Shown here in pieces: positions 1 to 15,271 of a stretch of DNA of 64,000 bases. The translations under genes and the position numbers were made by a program. The DNA lies in the NCBI RefSeq assembly GCF_910592395.1, contig NC_088309.1:2668501-2732500 (forward strand). Direction: 5' to 3'. This DNA is from Lineus longissimus. Lineage: Eukaryota > Nemertea > Pilidiophora > Heteronemertea > Lineidae. The notes under the pieces were generated by a model. That model was given only the letters and a program-made list of their open reading frames with translations, was not told where the DNA came from and made no database searches. Within the stretch, counting starts at the first letter, position 1, and each line of letters opens with the position of its first letter.

Positions 1-602
1 TGCGCCGTTGAGCGGGTGGGGGGAGGCAGATATATAGATAGTTTAGATATGGATGTAGCGCCGGTTGCGACCGCTGTTACCCTGTGAAACGGAACTGCTG
101 CAGAAGGGTTAGCTAGCCGGTCACATATGCGAGCACTTAGCCACGTCTAAATACTAGACTGGACGTTTATCAGCAGGTAAAAACTGATCAATGCGCCCTT
201 TGATAACTACGTACTTTTTCGGACTTGACTATCATACTTATAGACCTCCTGGTGGATGACCAACAACATGCTCCTTTCATTAGCATGGCAAGATTAGCAG
301 ATTTCGCCGGCATCCTTCAGAGCAGAAGTCTTAGCCTAGTGTATCGCTCTGAAACAGAACCCGTGAAAAGGCGGATGCAAGTAAATCATGACAGTACAGT
401 TGTTGCAGTCAACTCTGATCACCGGTCGTGCCAATATCTCCGAAAGTTCCGGTTGGGATTGCTTTTCTCCTCGACTCTTTCCCTTACACCAATGATGGAT
501 CTTTTATGCGATCCGATGTTCAAAATGGCTGTCACATTAGCCATTTTCAAATCGGCCGTTTTGTTTATGGCGTATGTACCAATAAAAGGTCGGCTATTTC
601 AG

Positions 603-4102
<3,500 letters not shown>

Positions 4103-5701
4103 CGAATACCAGAGGTATTCTAAATCATGCTCTTGTATTGGATAGGCGAAATCTTGTTAGGAACCCATTAAGAATCTTGATGAAGGAATCCTTCAAGCAT
4201 TGTCTTTAATAGTTTGGAATCTATAAGCAGCTGGTAAGATCTTGTAACCAACTAACATGAAGGTTCATTAAAGGACGGAATAACATTTCTCACGAACGAT
4301 TTATTGTAAAAAAATTAATTAACTTCGAAAATTTCAGTAAATATTTTATTCTGAAACGGCAAAGACAAGAAGTGATAGGCAAAAGTTTAGGCTTTTTTGA
4401 CAAAATATCAGTTTTTGGTGCAGCGACATATCACTTGATAGGGGGCCTACTTTCAATACCGGTATATGCACATTTGATACCGTCGTGTGAACCTTCAAAG
4501 ACAGCATGTTACATTTATATGTAACGACGTCACGATCTTGCATTTGCCGTTTTAGAATGTCGTTTATTTCAATCGAACACGATCTGTATTTCACGACACC
4601 TGATATATGAATACAACACCATTATGTTAATCAAAAATTTTGGGCTGCTACTTGGAAGTTGATCCTTTGCCATTTGCAAGCAGGCTTCTGTTTGAAAACG
4701 GCCAGGGATCCACCGGCAGAAACGCAGCGGCCCAACCTATACTATTATAGGGAAGCGTTTCAAAACACTCATTGACATCAACTGAGTATAAAATCACAAC
4801 AAGAGGTTGTCTCAACTATCACCGGATGCCCGAGCCAGGCTGAGGAGAAAGGGTGGTTGGGTGTTCTCTTCTTTCAAACGGGACATTAATCAGCAATAGC
4901 CCGGCGACCACCACTCCACTGTCGAACGTCCTCTCTAGTACTCCGCCCCTTCAGCCCGATTGGGAAATGTAACCTGGCGTGCCTTCACGACGTCAGATCA
5001 CTTTGGGTGTGATGAAACAAGCTCAACAACATCCGTAACCAAAGCTATGTCGTTTGAATGATAATATTACATCATTTCAGAATGTTTGATGAATGTTCAG
5101 AGGGATGATTGACATTATGCATCTTTCTCTACCAACTATCTACTTTGATATCGACGGTGTCGGAAGGTGGTAATGTCCTCCGACGATATGTACAACACTT
5201 GATGTACATAGCATGCACGTGCACGGTGTATTTACATGCCAGAAAGAAAATTCAAATCTGACCACTGTTTGGTGTAAGACGTGAATCCACGTATAATGTT
5301 TGTGGCGTTCAACTCCCATTGGGCATGTCGCTATACCCCGAGCGAATACTGTCTTATGTACATAGATAGTGTCCCCACACATATGTTGGCAGTGCAAAGG
5401 CTTCATGGAGCAATCTTTCTGAGAAACTACTTTGGGTCTTCTGTCGTTGCTGCGATGATAGGTACGGTGGAGGTGTTCATAAGCTCCTTTGATTCTCACG
5501 CCAAGACATGTCCGTGCCTTCAATGTTGTGAAAGGCTGCATACGCTAATGCCAGCAAAACTGAATTTCTTGCGTTCACATAGATATTACGAAGACCAACT
5601 TCAAAGGAAATGGCCATTGCTGCGTTTGGGACGTATTTGAGAATTGGACATTCCAATGCCAAGATAATGTTACTAGGATACAGCAGGTTGTTCATATTCC
5701 A
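4103..5701. other. Intergenic gap between convergent esterases
   Basis: About 1.6 kb between the two stop codons; it should hold both 3' UTRs. An ATTAAA at about 4269 is a plausible poly(A) signal for the + strand gene. I see no splice-bounded coding exon, RNA gene or clear repeat. Confidence 0.5.
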
Positions 5702-8700
5702 TCACACCTGAACTGACTTGGTGCTATTCCATTTATACTCCTCATTTAGTCGCTTAACCCTACAGACCATGGTGAGTAAAACCACCACAGCCACACCAAG
5801 CACAAGAGACACACCAATAAACACCCACATCTCCACCTCAAACGTCCGGCGATTTTTAAATGATTCCGCTTCCTCAAAGATTTTCGTTAGTTCTGGCACC
5901 AGTTCGTTCCAGAGCGCTACCCGATGCGGCCGCAGGTTCTTCTTCATGCTGCATTCCTTGGTCCCGATGTGGAGGTAGTCCGTCGACTGCGGGTCGAACT
6001 TGTCCCAGTAGATCCCGTGGCTGTCAGACCTTGAGGGTGTCGGTTGCCTGCGGATGAAAAAGAACTGTATCAAACATCATGCACGTGCTTAAAAGCACCC
6101 ACATTGAAGCACTCATGACGCCAAAAGATATCGGCAATTAATCTACTTTAGAACCGCAGCTTTTGAGCTTTATTCTGAAATCTGCGGGTAAAGTATACAG
6201 AAACCAGTCTCCTTACCCGTGCTTTGCAAAATTACTCCAGAGTTTCATGACAATCTTGCTGACTTCCTTGTCATCCTTGGTGAAATTCCCACCATACCAG
6301 ACCGTCTTTCCCGTAAATGGTGCCCCGAACACAAAGTTCAGCTCGATCTCGTGATAACTTGAATTCTCGACCCAGCTTCCCATTGGCTTCTGCTTGACAT
6401 TTTTCATCTGTTGGTACATCTGGTGGGCGTGGTTGAATGTGTACATGTAGATGGGTACATTGCGTCGTGCCAGTTGTTGGGCCATGTCAACAGTTGGAGC
6501 TACCATGGACACGTCGGTGAAAAACTAGGGACGAAGATTGAGACATCGATCAAACACTGTTTTATGTCATTAAAAAGGTATATGTAAAAGGAATTGGCCA
6601 TAAGTGATGGTTATCAAGAACATCCTACAACAACTGGCTGTTGTCATAGGACATAACCACGCACGCCTATAGTTAGCACCAACGCCATCTCTTTATACAG
6701 GCTGTAGGCAGATATTCAAACCATGTTCTAGAGTTCTTCTTTGCCTGCTGGCAGTGAGTCGTGAAGACCAAGCAAAGCAGCTTCAAAGCAAATTTCTGGT
6801 TGAAAGAGACTAAAAACTTAGATGTCTTCTCAATAACAGGAAGGGCCGCCGCAAGACACAAAACCTGATCTCTTCTATCTGTTCAGGTCAGTGTCCTACA
6901 AGCGTTGCAACCGCACCAACAGATATACATGTATAACCAAGAAAAACACTTAATCTTGTTGACCTTGATCCTACCTGAATATACTCTTCCCTGTTGGTCA
7001 CGGGGTCATTTGGCCTGGTCCAGTCAGTGTATTCATACTGGAATATCTCAACAAGATTCCTTGGCCAGCCGAATCGTTCTGTTGTAACGTATTCCAGAGC
7101 TTTTAGGAAAGTGGGTCGGTCAAAACCGTCGTCAAAATCGTTATCTGTAAATTAAATTGAAAAAGCTAAATACACTATTGCAGGCGTCCGATTCGGTCGT
7201 AAAAACACCATTGAAAACCTGCGATATTGTCCACATCCATTAACAACCTTCTCATATTTATTGAATCTACAGCAAGGTATATCTATGAAACAACCGCAAT
7301 TTCTGAGCAATTACACTTGACGTTGTTTCAACGCATGCGTTGAAAACGTGAGACAGCCCCTTTACCTAAAGAATGATCGCTCTGAAGCAGGGGATCTATG
7401 AACCAGCCCAGGTTTCTAGCCCATTCGTCCCTGGTGGTTCCTGTCAGGATGGGTACGTTGTTGACGGGGCCATCGCGTAGTATAGTGGTAATACTGGTTG
7501 GTAATAGCTTCCCATCAATGTAAGGCTTCAGATCAGTTGCGGATGGTGTGATGCGTGGTAGCTGAGGAAGACAGCAAGCTTTGATATGTCACTAACATAT
7601 TACTACAGTTTCTATTGGTTAACCAAAATGACGGTCATGCAATCACGTATTAAAGATCCTGCTTTGAGTTTCAGGGTAATGATAACTGCTCTGTATCGAA
7701 CATGCCAAATCACAAACCCAAATCTGACATGAAACACCACTGGTTGCTACACACAGATCAAACCTAAAAGCCCTACCATTACCCTTGGGTGCACAATACG
7801 TTGCCATTTGAGGTTCTTAAGACATTCAATGCTTTTGAGAATCTGACTGCTTCCACATCCCATGATCTTGGCGGACTTTTCCATATAGTTCCTCAGATCA
7901 GCGCTCTCCGCGTGCACCGCCCAGAACGAATTAGGTGCGCCACTTTGGACGACTGCCCTCTCGAAAAGACCTGCAAAGGCGCAAAAACGTTGGTGAAATC
8001 TATTTGCAACGTCAGATATTGCCTTTTTTACTTTGTTTCATTCGCTAAGTGAAGTGGGCAAGACAGCGTCTCGAATACTGATAGGCAAAGGAACATCGAC
8101 GATGGCACATTATCGCGGCGAGTGCCTTCCATCTTCCGTCCTTCTTTGTCCTCGGCATCGCTTCAGGTGGTCCTGTATTTCTGCTTCTGCGCTCGTTGTC
8201 AAGGCAAGTGGTGCGATGGCGGTTTGAGTCATTCAATATCCTTTGGGACGTTTAGAATCCGTTATAGACTCTGCCAGGGGAAGATGCAGAGAAGGATGTA
8301 TAAAAACATGTAATAACTGCTAAGAAAGTTTGCGCCTCGGATTGTCGGCTGACCGGTGATCTTGATCTCTATGACCTTGAACTCCAATACTGGCATGATT
8401 TGTTACTGAGTTCATATTTAACTCACTTGACGCCCTGTATTTTGTAAGGAAAACCATCTCACATTAGCCTCTCATCATTTCATCCTACCTACCCTTCGAG
8501 TCTGGAGACAAAATGTGTATGCCGACGCTCGATCCGCCAGCGCTGTTCCCAAATATTGTCACCTCGTTCGGATTGCCGCGGAAGTAGTGGACGTTTGACT
8601 TGACCCACTTCAAGGCATGGATTTGGTCGTACATGCCCCACTGGCCAGGCAGATCACTGTCTCCAGTTGTTAGAAAACCTGAAATCATCCAGTGATATAG

Positions 8701-11700
8701 CAAATGCAGCAACTGTCCGTACACTATAGTTACATCTTTCACTAAAAGCAACAAAAAACACGAATTTAGGGGGTTGGGCACCAAGGACTGATCGACTGAC
8801 ATAGACAAGTGAGACGACAGCAACGTCCTGCCGATCTCAGTTCGTTGACCTTCAAATGCAGTTTCAAAGAACGATGGCTAAATGTAGTTTATCATTAGGT
8901 CTGATCTGCATAAAGATTTCCGAATGCATCACCCCCCCCCCCCTCCCCGCACACACGCCCTGTTGCCCAAAGAGCGCAAGAGGGGAAAGGCCAAATGGCG
9001 TAATAGGATAAAGACAGATGAATATCCTAGGGGTTCTTTTACCATCTCACTGGCTTCATCGAGATGATATCATTAATGGTCTGGTGCGTGAGTTTTTTTC
9101 AAAAGCCTGCGATTGTACACCTCCGGGTCGTGCTCAGTGTCTTAATGGACATCAATGACAAATGATCTCCAATAACGGCTTAGAGGTCGAGTATTGTGCT
9201 TTAAAAAGATGTTACTATTATTGAATCATCCTCAAGTACACCATCGTCTCAATATCATAAGCACCAAATGACGATAACAACAGCCTCGGGTACCTGATCA
9301 ACCTATCTTTGTTGTTCGCTTTTTTCAATAGTTTCCTTGGCCAAGGAACGTATATGTATATTCATAGTTGGCACTGCACGCAAAAACCCCTAAAACTTGA
9401 TATCTATTTTAATTCAGATAGTTAGTCCTCGGTGATGAAAAGTCCGATTTAGGCAAAGTGAGGGTTTTTAGGTACTACCCGCTCGCATGTAACAATAAAA
9501 CTATTGAGCGTTCTGTGTGAAATCACCAAATTTATCGCAGTACAATTTTCTTGACCGCGTTTACCCGCCTGCAACATGCACTTGAAATGGACACCCAGGA
9601 GACAATGTTTGGAGACCTAGATATTGCGATGTTGAACCCATCACAGAGTGATCACCACTCAATCAGGGTTCCAATTAGCCAAGACAATAAGTTCTATAGA
9701 ATGGTGTGCCTGGTAATTCAACTTACCTAAAACACCAAGGCGATAATTCATCGTTATAACTACAACTCCGTATTGTGCTAACACCCGTCCGTCATAATCG
9801 TTAGCAGAGCCAGCTGCATAGGACCCGCCATGGATGTACACCATCACAGGATAGCTGACACTGGGGCGAGTAGGCTGGCAAGCGGAAAGAGAAAAAGACG
9901 GGTACATTGGTGAAACTTAGAAACGGCAAGAAATACTCAGCTGTTGTCGCAATACGAATGAGGAATGAGGAATTCCAATATTCGTCAATGCTCAAGTTGC
10001 CACATCCCAATTTTGAAACATGAAATTGGATCACCTGTATGTGAATACCCCATTTTCAGTAGTGTGAATGGGTCCCTTCGAAACCCGGGAACCTGCTATC
10101 GCAGTCAAATTGGTCAATTAGGCCTGTCAGTAGGGTATAATTCTAGGGTTGAGATGGGTGAAACTTTCATGCACTCCATGAGGGTTGATGAATGCCTTTC
10201 CTGCACCAGACATCATTACTTTCGTCTCATCATCTCACAATCAGCGAAGACGATAATTAATTTTGTCACTTTGTAATTAATCGACCCCAGCTGTGGACAT
10301 CGTCAAAGCACTCACAGAAGGATAGCCGCGCCGGGATTTATTTTTTCTCAGCATCGACATAACTGATACGGAGATTTTAGCTTTGTCGGCAGTATAGTGG
10401 TAGTGACGAGGTTTAACAATAGCAAATGCAGCCTGTGAACTACACGTAATAGGTCACTTTTTCAATATCATGAAAACTGGACTTAAAGCAAACAAGACAT
10501 CATAGGCCACATTTTGGAACGATGCTAAAGCTTGACCATTTCAGCGGATGTGGTCAAGTATTGATAACAAGGTCAGATAAGTGAAGGTATATATGCGTAC
10601 TGGTCAATCATCACAGCTCCAATCAGCACCCGTATTAGCCCGCTAACATAAACCTACTTAGGCCTAACGCTAACTTAGTGTGGTAGGGTCGATTGCCGAT
10701 ATAGAAAATCAAATAAACAGAATGAAGTGACGGTTGATTTATACCCCCATCGATCGAAGTGCTCTATGAACAGGAACAAGAGGTTGGACAAATTCTGGAG
10801 ATGTTTGAGCCGTTTATAGATCAACAGGCGCCAAATCGAATGTAATCTAGTGATATTTATGACTTGGCAACGAGCGAGATGGGCCAGCGATTATTATCAA
10901 CGTTTAATAAAATTGGCGTTAGATCTTTAAATTACGATCAGATAACGATTCATTTGGCTAACGGGCGATTTCGTTATGGTACTGACCTGCTGAAGGTCAT
11001 TCTCTAACCGCAGGGGCTGATGATATCTAATAGAGGAATTCTAAAGCTAGCCACGACCACTGCCTTGGATAACGATTTCTTACCTCATATGGCGAGTATA
11101 TATTGAGGTAGAGACAGTCTTCACTCATCACTTCATTGCCCGTGCAGGGACTGTCCGTGCAGGGTCTCTGTGGACAGCGGGGTGGGTAGGAGGTAGCGTT
11201 TTTTATTCCCTGCCAGGCTTCTACAGGCTGTGGGTCCTGAAACATCAACGACATTCTCTTATTGTAAATTGCTTTGCACAGCCCACAAGAAGTTCGAGCT
11301 GTACACACTACCACCCGTGTTGTCACAGTATGCATTTAAAGTTTTGTCTGGATGCAGAGCAGCATCAATTATTGTGACATGCTTTTGCCGCTTGAGTTGA
11401 TAAAACAGATTCTCAAAAAAACGTGCAGAGGTGTTGGGTCGAACTGAACTTAAATCAGAGTCGTAACTTGGTTTATCTTTTTAAAACTTGCAAAATACGA
11501 TATACAAATTTCTTCGACAGCACTCAATGAACCAGCCAGTAATCGAGCAGTTGTAAGTCTGTCATTGAACCTGATCATGCGAATTCGGTGATTGATTGAT
11601 GATCAGAACCTACCTCAAACCTGAGCTCGCCAACCGGTGGTTTGGCATACGGCACTCCAAGATATATATCCACAGAATCTGTCACTTCTTCTGAAGATAA

Positions 11701-12195
11701 GATAAGAGGGGACAAGATGAATATAACCAGATAACAAAACAAGATTAATACAAAATTAGATAACAGAGGACAATATGAATAAAGTGGAACCCCGGTCAGC
11801 GACCACCCCAGTAACTCTATCACCCCGCTATGACGACCAAGCAATTGATTGCGGCAAATTTGTCATGCTACAGATGAAAAAAATGTTCAAGTCCAAATAT
11901 TTTTTAACATGTTTTTTTCTGCTCAAAATGAAGAAACATCAACAGTCCCAAACGTTTTTTTGAAAATTGTTCTGAATTTTAAAATCTGAAAAAAAAGTCA
12001 AGCTCGGTCCCATGAGTGGTCGTGTTACTGGGGTTCCACTGTATAAAGTCAAGATAACTAGTGCTCACTTAATCCGTAATTTTCTGATTCCCTGAGTCCA
12101 GCGATTCGACCAAATTTGGTGTTGATGATGACCTCCTCTGATGACGTCACTGCCAATAGAATACTGAGAACGAGGCAGGATAAGTAGAACAGCAT
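5702..12195 (-). CDS. Membrane-anchored carboxylesterase B, complete gene
   Basis: Complete paralogue of the esterase at 603-4102. Exons (transcript order): 12195-12069, 11690-11614, 11236-11084, 9874-9727, 8678-8493, 7970-7783, 7561-7366, 7144-6975, 6524-6217, 6047-5702; the sum is 1899 bases, 632 residues plus stop. It starts with a signal peptide ([19 protein letters not shown]), then the [12 protein letters not shown] block, [11 protein letters not shown], oxyanion-hole HGGS, nucleophile elbow GNSAGG, Glu in TRDEWAR and His in [13 protein letters not shown]-terminal hydrophobic helix ([19 protein letters not shown]) is followed by a basic cytoplasmic tail. I chose Met 12195 because it opens the signal peptide directly after an acceptor-like TTTTTTTCAG; an in-frame Met at 12243 is the alternative. 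Expected to be a secretory-pathway or surface esterase. The substrate is unknown. Confidence 0.87.
8934..8946. repeat. Poly-C tract
   Basis: A run of about a dozen C residues, followed by CTCCCC, within an intron of esterase B. One of five long C tracts in the window, all on the given strand. Confidence 0.8.
11784..12039. mobile_element. MITE-like element in esterase B intron 1
   Basis: A 256-bp segment bounded by inverted ends: it starts GTGGAACCCC and closes GGGGTTCCAC, and the match continues imperfectly inward (CGACCAC against GTGGTCG). There is no coding capacity. The middle carries the A/T-rich block shared with the intron of esterase A. A non-autonomous DNA transposon is the simplest reading; I could not define a target-site duplication with certainty. 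Confidence 0.55.
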
Positions 12196-14364
12196 CTGAA
12201 AAAAATGGATACTGATGACGTTTGAACTACTCTGAAGATCCATATGGGAGGGTTTCCATCAATGGCGTATATCCAGATGGGCGCGCCACAATGGACATGC
12301 GAGATTTAACTTTGAAGTCCGTCTGGTTACGAACTGGTCGGTGTGCTTTTTTGTAGACGTTTTCCATGTCAGCTGAATGCCACAATAAGTCACGTAATCA
12401 TAATTCATAAATGATAAATGGCCTGGAGATTACATTCTTTGAGATCACAACACGGTATTTTTATTTCAAGATTCATGGCATTCCGGATGGTTGGGATACC
12501 GATCCACTTTAGCTCAAGGAGGCGGTGGATTCATGTCATAAACCACACTTATTTTTGCAAGCAAATCTGAATTTATATCTCATACACAAAAAGTTGTTAC
12601 TATTTTCGCTTCGAAATACTTAGTAGAAACGACTGAGTCTGAACGAATATGTTTTCGTTAAATGATAGATACTTTTATTTGTCAAAGGAGAAGTTCTCGA
12701 GATATATATTTTAATAATAAATAAATAAATAATAACCTCCCAGCGCTGTTTCACCTTCACTACCCGCAATCAAATCAATTCATCGACGCCTAATTTGTTG
12801 ATCACGTACATCCAGTTAGGATAACTCGGTGCCGTGCAGCCGAGCGTGAAGTCGCTTATGGATCTTCCGACGAAGCAACATTGCCTACCCCGGGTCCTCC
12901 TCAAGGTTTATAGGGATATCAGAGACAACAATTGATACGATTTTATAGTCGGGTGAACCGGGTCTCTAACCGACCCATCCCAACGTTTACCTTGTTTAGA
13001 CTGTCGCGCTCATCGACCATTGGTGTTTGCTCGGTTGTTTTAGATGTCTGCGTATTATCTAGAATTAGTTGTTTCACCTATAAATACTTAAAAGGATGTA
13101 AAAATGACCACATCCTCTCAATTTGGGTCATCGACAGCCCCTTCCGACAATCACTCATGGTTTTAATATCTCTTTTATCAACGCATGCGACAAAAGCTTT
13201 CGTTGCTTTGTTGCATGGGTTGTGTATGAACAATATTTTTCTGCTTGCGTTCGGATGCAATGTTTTGCAAGGTGGGTATAGTTATGGTCAGAGGGGCCAC
13301 ATATATAGGTGGAAATGACCCTATGCGCAATGATAAAAAATAATCATAATCATGTTAAGCTAGCTATTTTTGTTAGGATGTCCTGTAGCCCCCCCCCCCC
13401 CCCAAAAAAAAATTACTACTATATGCCCAAACATCCAAACATCCAAACATCCCGGAAAAAATCCTCACTTCCATGCGTAAGCCACGGACCAAGCATTCCA
13501 GGCTAAGTAAAAAACGTTCGATTTTACAAAACTGTGCTAATCGACTACGACCTTGCCTCCATCTCTATTACTCGTGCCATTAATTTCGGATGGATTCTAC
13601 TCGACCGTCGAAACCAACATAAGATAGTAGTAATTACGACGGAAATTTCGGAAATTGCTTCTTTTATTTAATCAAGCTCTGTCTCCGGAAGCTGTTCATC
13701 TAATGTGCGACATTAGCTTGCCTGTTGAATAATGTACTGCCGCAAGTGATGATCGCCTGCTAATCTGGAGCAAGTCACATTCCTTGCAATCGATTCAACG
13801 CAACTTGTGCAATAAACCCGGGTTAACGCTTCACTTTTCTAAGCATTACACCAAGAGGTATCATTCTTGAAGCGGCGAAATGTTAGCATTCTTCAAAAAA
13901 ATTCATAACAAATCGTCTCAAAATTGATTAGAAAAACTGTTTCGTTTCTGAAGGAACTGACGTGTACAGGCTATGTAACCATTGTCTGAATGAAAATGAA
14001 AGTGTAACTCAGTAAATTTCAAAACAAAAGACCGCACAGCGACATCCCAGTGTCCCTGCCGTTGCCTGGATACATGGTAGGCCATGCTGTTAAAATGTCA
14101 ATCTTTATCATCGTCCCGACCGTTCATTCCAAATGTTAATAGATGCTTAGACTTTCGAGTCATGACTTTGTCCAATTTTGGCACAATTATTAACAGACTA
14201 TTTTGGTTCATCAAATCTTTGAGCTTTGGCAATACCAGCTCTCGGACACTCGATTTCCCGGCCATGTGCTAAATAAATCAGATGAGAGTTGTGGGTTATT
14301 TTACCAGACAGTTTTATGATTCAGAAGAAGATTTCTGACTCGATTCGAAGATCAACGCACTTAC

Positions 14365-14477
14365 CTTGATTGAGGATAACGGGCCCTCGAGGGGACAGAA
14401 TGTCGTCATGGCTCCCTTCATCTTCAATCCCGTCCTTGTCGCCAGCACATAGTCAGTGGTCTCATTGTCCACAGGAT
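14365..14477 (-). other. Candidate orphan coding exon, unrecognised
   Basis: On the minus strand an acceptor-like CAATGCAG is followed by a 113-base open segment (reading PVDNETTDYVLATRTG...) and ends at a consensus donor AAG|GTAAGTG. The bordering signals are good but I recognise no family. It could be an early exon of a further secreted esterase-like gene or a chance match. No catalytic exons are seen between it and esterase B. Confidence 0.25.
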
Positions 14478-15109
14478 CTGCATTGACAGAAAGTCAAACT
14501 GAGAGGGTAGCACCAATGACATAACCTTGCATATCTGGCCTCGATACAATACGAGATTCCCTATCCGATTCTTCCCCCTTGGTGTCTGAAGGTATTCGTA
14601 CATGTATATATTTGCTATACATGTATGCCACAAGTTGATAGAATCGTTTATCACAAATGAGGGTTTCTAACAAGATGAAGAAGAAAGTCACGCTCCGGGC
14701 AATGCTGATCATTGGCAGATTTTCAATCTCGTTTTTCATCAGGCAACCTTGACGTATAATATGAACAGGACCAGCTTTCAAGAGATACGCAACGTTCCGT
14801 ATTATATGAACTCGCCAAAATGGACAGCAAGTCGCATTTGCGACCATGGCGTTATTCGCATGTTCATTTACAAATAACTAATGTTACAAGCAACATTTTA
14901 ATTCAACTCCTATCTTGCTATCGTTTGTGGTGCCTGAGATATTCACAACATGTTCAGAGAAAACAACAAGCTTTCACCTGAAGTAAAAGATACCACTAGT
15001 GTTGTGGCAGGAGGCAATTTTCGAAGGATTATTGGAGAAGGACAATGCCACTCAAACCTGAAACATAAATAAGATGACAAACCAAATTTACCTCGCCAAT
15101 ATAAGATCC

Positions 15110-15271
15110 CTTACAATGCAAAACACCAAGGAGCAATGTCAATGCGGCGGCCAAGGACACGAGGACATTATTTTGGCGAGAAATATTTATGTGACAGAAA
15201 TGCGTTTCATGACGGAGGATAGGGGTTGATATTCTAGTGAAGGGCCGACTCGGTTGTGCGTAGGAAAACAC
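15110..15271 (-). other. Candidate signal-peptide exon, unrecognised
   Basis: A minus-strand open frame from Met 15271 contains a hydrophobic core (VLVSLAAALTLLLGVLHC) and reaches a donor-like GAG|GTAAAT. The reading phase does not join directly to the candidate exon at 14365-14477, so if both are real another exon lies between them. Weak evidence. Confidence 0.15.
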
